Source: Citricoccus sp. K5 (lineage in GTDB: Bacteria > Actinomycetota > Actinomycetes > Actinomycetales > Micrococcaceae). From it: DNA of 64,000 bases. Where the stretch lies: the NCBI RefSeq assembly GCF_902506195.1, contig NZ_LR732817.1, positions 327,147 through 391,146 of the forward strand, read 5' to 3'. This document shows, piece by piece, positions 46,327 to 55,341 of this stretch (position 1 is its first letter; every line of letters begins with the position of its first letter). The translations under genes and the position numbers were made by a program. A model generated the notes under the pieces. It had not been told where the DNA came from. It made no database searches and was given only the letters and a program-made list of their open reading frames with translations.

Positions 46327-48873
46327 ATGCCCCAGAACTTCCAGACCTCACTGCCCGGCCTGTTCACCTCCCGCACCACCGAGCCAGTCGGCGCGGATCC
46401 GGAGGCCTACACCCCTGCCGCCCCGGTGCACCGCGCCCCCACGGCCGACGAGCTGCTGGAGGGTCTGAACGAGCAGCAGAAGCAGGCGGTGGTCCATACC
46501 GGCGGCCCGTTGCTGATCGTCGCGGGCGCCGGCTCGGGCAAGACGCGCGTACTGACCCACCGCATCGCCTACGCCCTGGCCACCGGCCAGGCCCGGCCGC
46601 ACGAGATCCTGGCGATCACCTTCACCAACAAGGCCGCCGCGGAGATGCGCGAACGCATCTCCGCCCTGATCGGGCCGGCGGCCCAGAAGATGTGGATCTC
46701 CACGTTCCACTCCTCGAGCGTGCGCATCCTGCGCCGAGAGGCCGCCTCGGTGGGCCTGAAGTCCAACTTCTCAATCTACGATTCCGCTGACTCCCTCCGC
46801 CTGGTCACCTCGATCGTCAAAGCCCATGACCTGGATCCCAAGAAGTTCACGCCCAAGTCGCTGCTCAACAAGATCAGCGCCCTGAAGAACGAGCTCGTGG
46901 ATGCCGAGGACCACTCCTCGACCGTCTCCGAGTCGGATCCGTTCGCCCAGGCGGTGTCCACCGTGTACCTGGAGTACACCCAACGACTGCGCCAGGCCAA
47001 CGCCATGGACTTCGACGACCTCATCGGCATGACGGTCAACATCTTCGAGGCGTTCCCCGCCGTGCTGGACAACTACCGCCGCCGCTTCCGGCACGTGCTG
47101 GTGGACGAGTACCAGGACACCAACCATGCCCAGTACCGCCTCGTCCGCCTCCTGACCGGACCGGCCCACGAGCCGGACGGAGTCGAGACGACCGGCGGCG
47201 AGCTGACCGTGGTCGGCGACTCGGACCAGTCCATCTACGCGTTCCGCGGCGCGGACATCCGCAACATCGTGGAGTTCGAGCAGGACTACACCCAGGCCAC
47301 CACCATCAAGCTCGAGCAGAACTACCGCTCCTCACAGACCATCCTGGATGCCGCCAACGCGGTGATCTCCAAGAACCCGAAGCGCCGGCCCAAGAACCTG
47401 TGGACCGCGGAGGGTGCGGGGGAGAAGATCATCGGTTACGCGGCCGAGAACGAGTCCGCCGAGGCCGAATGGATCGCCACCACCATCGACCGGCTGCAGG
47501 ACGAGGACGGGATCCGACCGGCCGACGTCGCCGTGTTCTACCGGACCAACGCGCAGTCCCGATCGCTGGAGGAACGCCTCGTCACCAAGGGCATCCCTTA
47601 CCGGGTCATCGGAGGCACGCGGTTCTATGACCGCAAGGAGATCAAGGACGCGCTCGCCTACCTGCGCGTGCTGGAGAATCCCGACGACGACGTGAACCTG
47701 CGCCGCATCCTCAACGAACCCAAGCGCGGGATCGGGGATCGCGCCGAGGGCGCGGTGGCGGCACTGCAGACGCGCAACCGGTCGACCTTCTTCGAGGCCC
47801 TCCAGCAGGCGGACCAGGCGCCCGCGATGGCCAGCCGATCGGTGAAGGCGATCAACGGCTTCGTCCAGATGATGGAGGACCTGGCCCAGGTGGCCGCGAC
47901 CTCGAGTGCCGCCACCGTGCTGGAAGCGGTGCTGGAGCAGACCGGCATGCTCACCGCCCTGCGCTCTTCCGAGGACCTGCAGGACGAGTCCCGGGCGGAC
48001 AACCTCGGCGAACTGGTGGCCGTGGTCCGGGAGTTCGAGAAGAACAACCCCGGCGGGACGCTGGGAGACTTCCTCGAGCAGGTGGCACTGGTGGCCGATG
48101 CCGACCAGCTGCCGGACGCCTCGGACGCGGAGGGGGCGGAGCTGGCCGAACAGCTCGGCCAGGTCACGCTCATGACCCTGCACACGGCCAAGGGCCTGGA
48201 GTTCCCGGTGGTATTCCTGACCGGCATGGAGCACGGGGTGTTCCCGCACTCGCGGTCCATGACGGACGAGAAGGAGCTGGCCGAGGAGCGTCGGCTGGCC
48301 TACGTGGGCCTGACCCGGGCGCGTAAACGCCTGTTCGTCTCGCGTGCGGAGGCCCGGTCCCTGTGGGGGCAGCACCAGTTCAACCCGCCCAGCCAGTTCT
48401 TGGGAGAGATTCCCGAGAGCCTGCTGGACTGGGAGCGGGAGGGCTCCGCACGCCCCGCCGGATTCGCCGGGGGAGCGTCCGGCGGATGGGGTGGCGGCTC
48501 CATCGGCGGCCACGGCGGGCAATACGGTCAGTACGGTCAGTCCGGCTCTCAGTCGCGCTATCCGCAGCGGTTCTCCGGCTCCCACTGGGGGGCCGGTGGG
48601 CCGACGTCCAACCGGCCCGCCCGCGCGTCGGGCAGCTATGCGGAGGACGCGGAGCTGAAGGTTCCCCAGCGTGGGGCCGCCCGCACCCGGGTGCAGCCGC
48701 AGAAGGAGATGCTCTCGCTGAGTCCCGGGGATCACGTGGAGCACGGGACCTTCGGCCGGGGCACCGTCCTGAGCCTTGAGGGCCAGGGTGACAAGATCGT
48801 GGCCAAGGTGAGCTTCAACGGCACCGAGAAACGGCTGTTGCTGCGCTACGCCCCGCTGAGCAAGGTTCAGTGA
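46327..48873 (+). CDS. pcrA: ATP-dependent DNA helicase PcrA/UvrD
   Basis: An 848-residue superfamily 1A helicase. Motif I AGAGSGKTRVLTHR, motif Ia ITFTNKAAAEMRERI, motif II VDEYQDTNHAQ, motif III VVGDSDQSIYAFRGAD, motif IV YRSSQTIL, motif V MTLHTAKGLEFPVVF and motif VI RRLAYVGLTRARKRL are all present. The Gly/Ser/Gln-rich linker (about 700-800) and a C-terminal Tudor-like RNA polymerase-binding segment (GDHVEHGTFGRGTVLSLEG) are typical of PcrA/UvrD. It works in nucleotide-excision repair and in clearing stalled replication or transcription complexes. Confidence 0.95.
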   Translation: MPQNFQTSLPGLFTSRTTEPVGADPEAYTPAAPVHRAPTADELLEGLNEQQKQAVVHTGGPLLIVAGAGSGKTRVLTHRIAYALATGQARPHEILAITFTNKAAAEMRERISALIGPAAQKMWISTFHSSSVRILRREAASVGLKSNFSIYDSADSLRLVTSIVKAHDLDPKKFTPKSLLNKISALKNELVDAEDHSSTVSESDPFAQAVSTVYLEYTQRLRQANAMDFDDLIGMTVNIFEAFPAVLDNYRRRFRHVLVDEYQDTNHAQYRLVRLLTGPAHEPDGVETTGGELTVVGDSDQSIYAFRGADIRNIVEFEQDYTQATTIKLEQNYRSSQTILDAANAVISKNPKRRPKNLWTAEGAGEKIIGYAAENESAEAEWIATTIDRLQDEDGIRPADVAVFYRTNAQSRSLEERLVTKGIPYRVIGGTRFYDRKEIKDALAYLRVLENPDDDVNLRRILNEPKRGIGDRAEGAVAALQTRNRSTFFEALQQADQAPAMASRSVKAINGFVQMMEDLAQVAATSSAATVLEAVLEQTGMLTALRSSEDLQDESRADNLGELVAVVREFEKNNPGGTLGDFLEQVALVADADQLPDASDAEGAELAEQLGQVTLMTLHTAKGLEFPVVFLTGMEHGVFPHSRSMTDEKELAEERRLAYVGLTRARKRLFVSRAEARSLWGQHQFNPPSQFLGEIPESLLDWEREGSARPAGFAGGASGGWGGGSIGGHGGQYGQYGQSGSQSRYPQRFSGSHWGAGGPTSNRPARASGSYAEDAELKVPQRGAARTRVQPQKEMLSLSPGDHVEHGTFGRGTVLSLEGQGDKIVAKVSFNGTEKRLLLRYAPLSKVQ

Positions 48874-49088
48874 CCTCCTGGTGGAATAACCGACCGGGCT
48901 CGCCGTGGACTAAGGTATGGGATGGAACGCCCGGGGAATCCCTGGGCTTCCGGCCGGCTTCCGCCGTGCCGGACATGCTTCGGTCGATGTCAGGGGTGGA
49001 AACGCCCTTCGTCACTGCACTGTGGTGTGCCTGATGCCGCTCGCGGAAACCGACCGTCCCCGTTTTCGACGTAGAAGGACTGCAACCC

Positions 49089-50267
49089 GTGGACCTGTAT
49101 GAATACCAGGCGCGCGATCTGTTCGAGGCACACGGCGTTCCCGTGCTGGCTGGCATCGTGGCGCAGACTCCGGAAGAGGCCAAGGCGGCCGCTGAGAAGA
49201 TTGGCGGCGTGACCGTCGTCAAGGCCCAGGTGAAGGTCGGTGGCCGTGGTAAGGCCGGCGGCGTGAAGGTCGCCAAGACCGCCGATGAGGCCTTTCAGTA
49301 CGCCAAGGACATCCTGGGCATGGACATCAAGGGCCACACGGTCCACCAGGTCATGATCGCCCAGGGCGCCGACATCGCCGAGGAGTACTACTTCTCCGTG
49401 CTGCTGGACCGCTCCAACCGCACCTACCTGGCCATGTGCTCGGTCGAGGGTGGCATGGAGATCGAGCAGCTCGCCGTTGAGCGCCCCGAGGCCCTGGCCA
49501 AGGTTCCCGTCTCCGCGCTGACCGGCATCGATGCCGAGACCGCGGCCAAGATCGTGGCCGAGGCCAACTTCCCCGAGGAGCTGCGCGGCAAGGTCGCGGA
49601 CGTCCTGGTCAAGCTGTGGGATGTCTTCGAGAAGGAGGACGCCACCCTCGTGGAGGTCAACCCGCTGGTCAAGACCGGCGCCGGTGACATCGTCGCCCTC
49701 GATGGCAAGGTCACCCTGGACGAGAACGCCGAGTTCCGCCAGGAGGGTCACGCAGCGCTGGTGGACAAGCGCACCGAGGACCCGTTGGAGGCCAAGGCCA
49801 AGGCCAACGACCTCAACTACGTCAAGCTCGATGGCCAGGTCGGCATCATCGGCAACGGCGCCGGCCTCGTGATGTCCACGCTGGATGTGGTCGCCTACGC
49901 CGGTGAGAACCACGGCAACGTCAAGCCCGCCAACTTCCTGGACATCGGCGGTGGCGCCTCGGCTGAGGTCATGGCCAACGGCCTGGACGTCATCCTGAAC
50001 GATGAGCAGGTCAAGTCCGTGTTCGTGAACGTCTTCGGTGGCATCACCTCCTGTGACGCGGTCGCTCACGGCATCGTCAAGGCCCTCGAGATCCTGGGCG
50101 ACGCCGCCACCAAGCCGCTCGTGGTGCGCCTGGACGGCAACAACGTCGAGGAGGGCCGCCGGATCCTCTCCGACGCCAACCACCCGCTGGTGACCCTCGC
50201 CACCACCATGGACGAAGGCGCCGACAAGGCCGCTGAACTCGCCAACACCGCGCCGGCTGACAAGTAA
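49089..50267 (+). CDS. sucC: succinate-CoA ligase (ADP-forming), beta subunit SucC
   Basis: 392 residues, full length. ATP-grasp domain with [17 protein letters not shown] and the C-terminal CoA-binding/phosphate region with [16 protein letters not shown]. With SucD it makes succinate and ATP from succinyl-CoA in the TCA cycle. GTG 49089 ([12 protein letters not shown]) is preceded by AGAAGGA. The 215-base gap after pcrA should hold the promoter and leader; a TAAGGT -10-like box lies at 48911-48916. Confidence 0.96.
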   Translation: MDLYEYQARDLFEAHGVPVLAGIVAQTPEEAKAAAEKIGGVTVVKAQVKVGGRGKAGGVKVAKTADEAFQYAKDILGMDIKGHTVHQVMIAQGADIAEEYYFSVLLDRSNRTYLAMCSVEGGMEIEQLAVERPEALAKVPVSALTGIDAETAAKIVAEANFPEELRGKVADVLVKLWDVFEKEDATLVEVNPLVKTGAGDIVALDGKVTLDENAEFRQEGHAALVDKRTEDPLEAKAKANDLNYVKLDGQVGIIGNGAGLVMSTLDVVAYAGENHGNVKPANFLDIGGGASAEVMANGLDVILNDEQVKSVFVNVFGGITSCDAVAHGIVKALEILGDAATKPLVVRLDGNNVEEGRRILSDANHPLVTLATTMDEGADKAAELANTAPADK

Positions 50268-50281
50268 GGACCCCTCAACTC

Positions 50282-51196
50282 ATGTCGATCTACCTGAACA
50301 AGGATTCCAAGGTCATCGTCCAGGGCATCACCGGCGGCGAAGGCACCAAGCACACCGCCCTGATGCTCAAGGCGGGCACCAACATCGTCGGCGGCGTGAA
50401 CGCCCGCAAGGCCGGCACCACCGTGACGCACAGCCGTGCGGACGGCTCCGAGGTCGAACTGCCCGTCTTCGGTTCCGTGGCCGAGGCCATGGAGAAGACC
50501 GGCGCCGATGTGTCCGTGGCCTTCGTGCCGCCGAAGTTCGCCAAGGATGCTGCCATCGAGGCCGTCGAGGCCAAGATGCCGCTGCTCGTGGTCATCACCG
50601 AGGGCATCCCGGTGCAGGACACCGCCGAGTTCTACGCTCTGGCCGAGTCCCGCACCGACGCCGACGGCAAGCCGACCACCACGATCATCGGCCCGAACTG
50701 CCCCGGCGTCATCACCCCCGGGGAGGCGCTGGCCGGCATCACCCCGGCCAACATCACCTCCAAGGGCCCGATCGGGCTGGTCTCCAAGTCCGGCACGCTG
50801 ACCTACCAGATGATGTACGAGCTGCGTGACCTGGGCTTCTCCACCGCCATCGGCATCGGCGGCGACCCGGTCATCGGAACCACCCACATCGATGCCCTCG
50901 CGGCGTTCGAGGCGGACCCGGAGACCAAGGCCATCGTGATGATCGGCGAGATCGGCGGCGACGCCGAGGAGCGCGCGGCCGACTTCATCAAGGCCAACGT
51001 CACCAAGCCGGTCGTCGGCTATGTGGCCGGCTTCACCGCCCCGGAGGGCAAGACCATGGGCCACGCCGGCGCCATCGTCTCCGGCTCCTCCGGCACCGCA
51101 CAGGCCAAGAAGGAAGCCCTCGAGGCCGCCGGCGTCAAGGTGGGCAAGACCCCCTCCGAGACCGCCGACCTGATGAGGCAGCTCCTGAACGGCTGA
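50282..51196 (+). CDS. sucD: succinate-CoA ligase, alpha subunit SucD
   Basis: 304 residues. CoA-binding N-terminal domain ([15 protein letters not shown]), [12 protein letters not shown], the phosphohistidine loop near GHAGAIVSG (His) and the C-terminal ligase domain. It pairs with sucC 14 bp upstream, the same operon, and a strong terminator follows at 51213. Confidence 0.97.
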   Translation: MSIYLNKDSKVIVQGITGGEGTKHTALMLKAGTNIVGGVNARKAGTTVTHSRADGSEVELPVFGSVAEAMEKTGADVSVAFVPPKFAKDAAIEAVEAKMPLLVVITEGIPVQDTAEFYALAESRTDADGKPTTTIIGPNCPGVITPGEALAGITPANITSKGPIGLVSKSGTLTYQMMYELRDLGFSTAIGIGGDPVIGTTHIDALAAFEADPETKAIVMIGEIGGDAEERAADFIKANVTKPVVGYVAGFTAPEGKTMGHAGAIVSGSSGTAQAKKEALEAAGVKVGKTPSETADLMRQLLNG

Positions 51197-51212
51197 ACCG
51201 ACACCCCATCAA

Positions 51213-51257
51213 CGACGCCGGCCCCCTCCTTCCATTGGAAGGAGGGGGCCGGCGTCG
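51213..51257 (+). terminator. sucCD terminator
   Basis: A perfect 21-bp stem with an ATT loop (51234-51236), one of the strongest hairpins in the window, ends the sucCD operon 16 bp after the stop. Only a short T stretch (GGTCTACT) follows. Confidence 0.85.
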
Positions 51258-51279
51258 GTCTACTGAATGGGCCTGACTC

Positions 51280-51363
51280 TCAGAGAGCCGAGACGATCCA
51301 GATGATCAGGGCGATCGCGACCAGGATGCCCACGATGGTCCAGACAAGGTTGCTTCCACGCAT
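51280..51363 (-). CDS. 27-residue hydrophobic membrane protein
   Basis: This small open reading frame has the sequence start MRGSNLVWTIVG, then ILVAIALIIWIV, then SAL: a single predicted membrane helix with a positively charged, short N-terminus. A strong Shine-Dalgarno (GGAGG, 7 bases before the ATG on the minus strand) argues that it is translated. It lies downstream of the VIT-family gene by 117 bp on the same strand. Function unknown. Confidence 0.65.
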   Translation of the reverse strand: MRGSNLVWTIVGILVAIALIIWIVSAL

Positions 51364-51480
51364 GTTGCTACCTCCATTTCTTGTAGATCCTTCTCATTCA
51401 TCCTTGCACGGGAAGCGCCCACGTCAAACATCGGAGCGCCAGGGCGTTCAGTGCGGCGGCGAGTGCGGCAGACCGCAGCG

Positions 51481-52617
51481 TTACGCGAGGTTGGCACCGA
51501 ACAGCAGGCCCAGCAGGTAGGTGACGGCGGCGGCGCCGAAGCCGATGAGCAGCTGGCGCAGGCCGCGCTTGAAGGGCGAGGCCCCGGAGAGCAGTCCGAC
51601 CACGCCGCCGGTGCACAGCAGGGCCAGGCCCACGAGCACCGCGGACAGGGCCACGGCGGGGAGCCCTCCCATGCCGAACAGGTAGGGGATGACCGGGATG
51701 ATGGCTCCGGAGGCGAAGAAGCAGAAGCTGGAGAAGGCGGCACTCCACGGGCTGCCGATGGCCTCGTGGTCGTCCGAGTAGTCCACCGGGCCCTGGGAGC
51801 CGTCCGGGTGGGCGGAGAAGGACGGATCGCAGTCGCAGCTGAAGTACCCGAGCCGTTCCTGGGCGCGGTGGACGGCGTCCTCCTCCTTCATGCCACGGGC
51901 CCGGTAGACGAGCACCAGCTCATTCTGGTCCAGGTCCAGGTGCTCGGCCGCCTCGAGCGTCACCTGGGTGGGGGAGGACGCCTCGAGCAGTTCACGCTGG
52001 GACCGCACGGACACGAACTCGCCGGCGGCCATGGACAGCGCCCCGGCCAGCAGGCCGGCAATACCGGTGAACAGCACCACCGAGTTCGCCACTCCGGTGG
52101 CCCCGATGCCCATCACGAGGGCAAGGTTGGACACCAGGCCGTCATTGGCGCCGAAGACAGCAGCTCGGAAGTTGCCGGCGAGCTGCTCGCGTCCCCGGGA
52201 TGCCAGCCCGCGGACGACCTCCTCGTGGATGGCCTCGTCCGCCACCATGGCGGGAGTGGCGTGCTGGTCCTTGGCATAGGGCGAATCGGATTCGGCACGC
52301 TGGGCCAGGGCGAGGATGAAGACCGAACCGAAGACCTTGGCCAGCCAGCGCAACAGGATCCGGTGCGGGGACGGGCGGGGCGGGTTCTCCGCGCGATTGC
52401 CGAGCAACAGCCGCCAGTGGTCCTCGTGGCGTTTCTCCGCCGTGGCCAGGCCCAGGAGGATCTCCCGCTCCGGGCTCTCCTTGCGCCGAGCGATGACCCG
52501 GTAGATCTCCGCCTCGGCGATCTCATCCGCCAGATAGCGGCGCCACCGCCGGATCTGGTCCCGGGTCGGCTCGGTTACCGGGGGCGTGGGAGTGGTGAAG
52601 TCGTGCGGGTGGTCCAT
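51481..52617 (-). CDS. ferritin-like/VIT1 metal transporter, MbfA-like
   Basis: 378 residues with two parts. An N-terminal rubrerythrin/ferritin-like four-helix region (about 20-115) shows the di-metal ligands in DEIAEAEIYR (E32, E35/E37) and AEKRHEDHW (E61, H64, H67). From about residue 150 a CCC1/VIT1 domain with about five transmembrane helices follows (ANDGLVSNLALVMGI, the conserved EFVSVRSQRE segment). This fusion is the MbfA class, which exports Fe(II) (or Mn(II)) in rhizobia. The start at 52617 has GAGGA upstream. It is preceded by a yybP-ykoY manganese riboswitch, which points to manganese efflux. Confidence 0.9.
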   Translation of the reverse strand: MDHPHDFTTPTPPVTEPTRDQIRRWRRYLADEIAEAEIYRVIARRKESPEREILLGLATAEKRHEDHWRLLLGNRAENPPRPSPHRILLRWLAKVFGSVFILALAQRAESDSPYAKDQHATPAMVADEAIHEEVVRGLASRGREQLAGNFRAAVFGANDGLVSNLALVMGIGATGVANSVVLFTGIAGLLAGALSMAAGEFVSVRSQRELLEASSPTQVTLEAAEHLDLDQNELVLVYRARGMKEEDAVHRAQERLGYFSCDCDPSFSAHPDGSQGPVDYSDDHEAIGSPWSAAFSSFCFFASGAIIPVIPYLFGMGGLPAVALSAVLVGLALLCTGGVVGLLSGASPFKRGLRQLLIGFGAAAVTYLLGLLFGANLA

Positions 52618-52666
52618 CGAGTTCCTCGAAGCAGGGCCCCGACCGGCGTAACCCTGACGGGCATAG

Positions 52667-52692
52667 TTCGGCCAGAGCTGTGTCTGGCCGAA
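52667..52692 (-). promoter_or_regulatory. switch hairpin of the Mn riboswitch expression platform
   Basis: TTCGGCCAGA and TCTGGCCGAA form a perfect 10-bp stem (6-base loop). Its upstream arm on the minus strand is the same sequence that closes the riboswitch P1 stem, so the two structures exclude each other. No T-run follows, so control may be over the ribosome-binding site or Rho access. Confidence 0.65.
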
Positions 52693-52821
52693 GGTCTCGC
52701 TCGCCCAGACGCCGTTGGCATCTGGGTGGGGCGCCGGGCCTCCCATCGGGGAAAGCCAGTATGTCGACGCGCCGCTGCATTCGCCCTGGGGGCGGGTGGG
52801 AACTACTCCCCTTCGACGGCC
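52686..52821 (-). ncRNA. yybP-ykoY manganese riboswitch aptamer
   Basis: Read on the minus strand, the blocks of the family occur in order: AAGGGGAGTAG at the 5' end, GTCGACATACTGG in the middle, and GCGAGACCTTCGGCC at the 3' end. P1 pairs GGCC..CGAAGG with CCTTCGGCC. The B. subtilis yybP aptamer, as I recall it, has GGGGAGUAG, UUGACAUACG and AGCAAGACCUU in these places. The motif binds Mn(II) and turns on export genes; downstream lies the MbfA-like gene. About 68 bases separate the aptamer end from the start codon. Confidence 0.92.
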
Positions 52822-52823
52822 CC

Positions 52824-52852
52824 AGTCTACTGGCCAGGGGCGCGTGCGACAA
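52824..52852 (-). promoter_or_regulatory. promoter of the Mn riboswitch/MbfA-like transcript
   Basis: On the minus strand, TTGTCG (plus 52847-52852) and TAGACT (plus 52824-52829) are 17 bp apart, and the predicted start of transcription falls a few bases before the riboswitch P1 stem. This ordering is the expected one. Confidence 0.7.
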
Positions 52853-52920
52853 AGACGGGGGCGGAGACCAGTCACCTGCCGCGGTCCGAAGTCAGGCTCG
52901 GTCACGTTTACGCTGGGTGA

Positions 52921-53319
52921 ATGACGACACCAGATCCGGAGGGCCCTCGGGCCCGCAGCCGGTTCGCCGCCACCGTCCTCGACGGCGGCCGGGAACCCGA
53001 CCCGCGGTTCACCCTGGCGAACGAGCGCACCTTCCTGGCCTGGATCCGCACGTCCCTGGCGTTGCTGGCCGGCGGTATCGCGGTGGAGGCGTTCACCGGG
53101 TCCGTCTTCGACCCTCTGACGCGCACGGTGCTCGGCACGGTGCTGCTGGGCCTGGCCGCCCTCTTGGCCCTGACGGCCGGATTCCGCTGGGTACGCGTGG
53201 AGCGCGCCATGCGGCATGGCCGGCCGCTGCCCCTGCCGCTCATCGTGCCGGTGCTGGCCACCGGGGGCGCGGCGGCCGCCGTCGTGCTGCTGGTGTTCCT
53301 GCTGATCCGGCCGGCCTGA
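52921..53319 (+). CDS. DUF202 (YidH-like) membrane protein
   Basis: 132 residues. N-terminal LANERTFLAWIRTSLALLAGG is the DUF202 signature; three transmembrane helices follow. The box TACGCT at 52909-52914 ends 6 bases before ATG 52921, which is the leaderless pattern. A second, shorter DUF202 protein follows 4 bp after the stop. Function unknown; the tandem arrangement is common. Confidence 0.85.
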   Translation: MTTPDPEGPRARSRFAATVLDGGREPDPRFTLANERTFLAWIRTSLALLAGGIAVEAFTGSVFDPLTRTVLGTVLLGLAALLALTAGFRWVRVERAMRHGRPLPLPLIVPVLATGGAAAAVVLLVFLLIRPA

Positions 53320-53322
53320 GCC

Positions 53323-53670
53323 ATGCGCCGGCCTCCCGCCCGGCCGCCTGCCGAGGCCCTGCACCGGGACCCCGGGCTGCAGCCCGAACGGACCGTGATG
53401 AGTTGGGACCGGACTCTGCTCGCCCTGTTCGTGGCGGCGGTGATGTTCCTGCGCTGGTACGCCACGGTCGGCCTCGCGGCACTGGCACCGGCCGGACTGT
53501 GCGGGCTGGCGGCGATGGCCATCCACCTCACCCAACGCCGGCGGTACGGGCTCCAGTCCCGCGGCGTGGCCCGGGAGTGGGTGGAGGCCGACGTCTTCTC
53601 CGTGCTGTGGATGATGGTCCTCGTGGTGGCCCTCGCCGTGCTCGGGGCCCTGGCCATCTGGGTGATCTGA
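53323..53670 (+). CDS. DUF202 membrane protein, second copy
   Basis: 115 residues. The PERTVMSWDRTLLALFVAAVM stretch (about 22-42) is a DUF202-type helix start; three transmembrane helices. It directly follows the YidH-like gene (4 bp) and ends 5 bp before the convergent symporter gene. The two DUF202 proteins may form a complex, by analogy with other tandem pairs. Confidence 0.82.
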   Translation: MRRPPARPPAEALHRDPGLQPERTVMSWDRTLLALFVAAVMFLRWYATVGLAALAPAGLCGLAAMAIHLTQRRRYGLQSRGVAREWVEADVFSVLWMMVLVVALAVLGALAIWVI

Positions 53671-53674
53671 TCCC

Positions 53675-55234
53675 TCAGCGGTGGTCGACCACGTGGCGGC
53701 TCCGCACGAACTCCTCGGGAGCCCCCTCCACGGTGCGGCGGCGCCAGGCCGCCAGCACGGAGGGGTGCGTGGGCGTGGTCAGCAGGCTGACCACGGTGTA
53801 CACCAGCACCGAGGCGGCCAGGCCCACGTAGATCGGCTCATTGGCGTAGACGCCCGCGAACCTTTCCTCTGCCTGGACCTCCAGGGTGATCATGGTGGCC
53901 AGGGTTCCCAGCGTGCCGGCCGCCATGGACCACGCTGCCCCCGCCCCGGTGCCGCGGGACCACACCAGACCTCCGAGGATGGCCACCAGCAGGCCACCGA
54001 CGAGGATGTCGTAGGCGATGGTCAGCGCGGCCACCACATCCGGGACCGCGATGGCCAGGGCCAGCACGAACAGGCCCAGTCCCAGTACCCACCAACGGTT
54101 GGTGTCCACGTCCTCCTCGAAGTCCTTCGCCTCGGCCGCATCGGCCTCGGCCTGCGCGTGTGCCGCAGCGGCGTCCAGACGGCGGGTCCGCCGGCGTTCG
54201 AGCAGGCCGCGGACCAGGGGCACGACGTCGGCCCGGGCCACGGTGGCGGCGGCGATGAGTGCGCCGGAGGCGGTGGACATCATGGCCGCCACGGCGGCGG
54301 CCAGGGCCATCCCGCCCAGGCCGACGGGCAGCAGTTGTGAGGCCACGGTGGCGAAGACGTCGTCGCGGACCTCGATCTGCGGGAGTGCGACCGCGGCGGC
54401 CATGCCGATGACCGCACCGGCCACGCCGTAGAGGATGCAGTAGACGCCGGCTGCGCTTCCGCCCCAGCGGGCGACCTGCGGCGAGCGGGCCGTGAACACC
54501 CGCTGCCAGATGTCCTGGCCGATCAGCAGCCCCAGGGTGTAGACGACGAAGTAGGTGAGGATCGACTGCAGGCCCATGCCGCCAAGGTCGAAGAACTCGG
54601 CATCCAGTCGCTGCCCGAGTCCACTCCAGCCACCGGCCTGCGCCAGGGACAGGGGGAGCATCAGGGCGAACAGGCCCACGGTCATGATGAGGAACTGGGC
54701 CATGTCTGCCAGCGTGATGGACCACATGCCGCCGACCACGGCGTAGACGAGGACGATGCCGCCACCCACCACGATGGACAGCCAGCGGTCCCACCCGAAG
54801 AGCACCACGAAGATGGACGCATAGGCACCGGTGGAGGTCGCCGCCAGCATCAGGGTGTAGGCCAGCATGACGATCGAGGACACCTGCGTGGCCTCGGAAC
54901 CGTACCGCAGGGTGAGCATCTGGGAGACGGTGAAGATCTTCAGGCGCTGCAGGGTCGGGGCGAACAGCAGACTGAGCAACAGGACGCCGACGCCGATGGC
55001 CGTCACCAGCCACAGCCCGGAGATTCCGTACTCGTAGCCGAGGCCGACGCCGCCGACCGTGGAGGCGCCCCCGAGGACGAGCGCGCTCATGGTCCCGGTA
55101 TACAGGAAGGGGCCCAGGCGCCGCCCGGCGACCAGGTAGTCAGAGGTGCCGCTGGTCCGGCGCCGGCCCCACCAGCCGAACAGCAGCATGCTGGCGAGGT
55201 AGACGGCGATGATCACGATGTTCAACGTCTGCAT
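53675..55234 (-). CDS. sodium:solute symporter family protein
   Basis: A 519-residue SSS-family transporter with about 13 transmembrane helices. Sodium-symporter motifs are visible: GTSDYLVAGRRLGPF near the N-terminus, and the region GGMALAAAVAAMMSTASGALIAAATV (about residues 305-330), typical of helix 8. A charged cytoplasmic loop follows (RRRTRRLDAAAAHAQAEADAAE). It is divergent from the XRE-cupin regulator and shares its operator. The neighbours suggest uptake of arginine, agmatine or a guanidino acid; this is inference. Confidence 0.88.
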   Translation of the reverse strand: MQTLNIVIIAVYLASMLLFGWWGRRRTSGTSDYLVAGRRLGPFLYTGTMSALVLGGASTVGGVGLGYEYGISGLWLVTAIGVGVLLLSLLFAPTLQRLKIFTVSQMLTLRYGSEATQVSSIVMLAYTLMLAATSTGAYASIFVVLFGWDRWLSIVVGGGIVLVYAVVGGMWSITLADMAQFLIMTVGLFALMLPLSLAQAGGWSGLGQRLDAEFFDLGGMGLQSILTYFVVYTLGLLIGQDIWQRVFTARSPQVARWGGSAAGVYCILYGVAGAVIGMAAAVALPQIEVRDDVFATVASQLLPVGLGGMALAAAVAAMMSTASGALIAAATVARADVVPLVRGLLERRRTRRLDAAAAHAQAEADAAEAKDFEEDVDTNRWWVLGLGLFVLALAIAVPDVVAALTIAYDILVGGLLVAILGGLVWSRGTGAGAAWSMAAGTLGTLATMITLEVQAEERFAGVYANEPIYVGLAASVLVYTVVSLLTTPTHPSVLAAWRRRTVEGAPEEFVRSRHVVDHR

Positions 55235-55277
55235 GACGGGCCCCGCACGTGTTGTTGGTCACATTCGTTGCGGTATA

Positions 55278-55297
55278 CGGTAAACCCATGTTTACCG
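55278..55297. promoter_or_regulatory. palindromic operator in symporter/regulator intergenic
   Basis: CGGTAAAC and GTTTACCG form a perfect 8-bp inverted repeat with a 4-bp centre (CCAT), 45 bp before the regulator start and 44 bp before the symporter start. A related half-site, CGGTATAC, lies just 5' of it at 55271-55278. It fits an operator for the divergent XRE-cupin regulator. Confidence 0.65.
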
Positions 55298-55341
55298 CCA
55301 GACAACCTCGGTGTCGTCGGCCGGCCCCGGGAGGTTGACGC

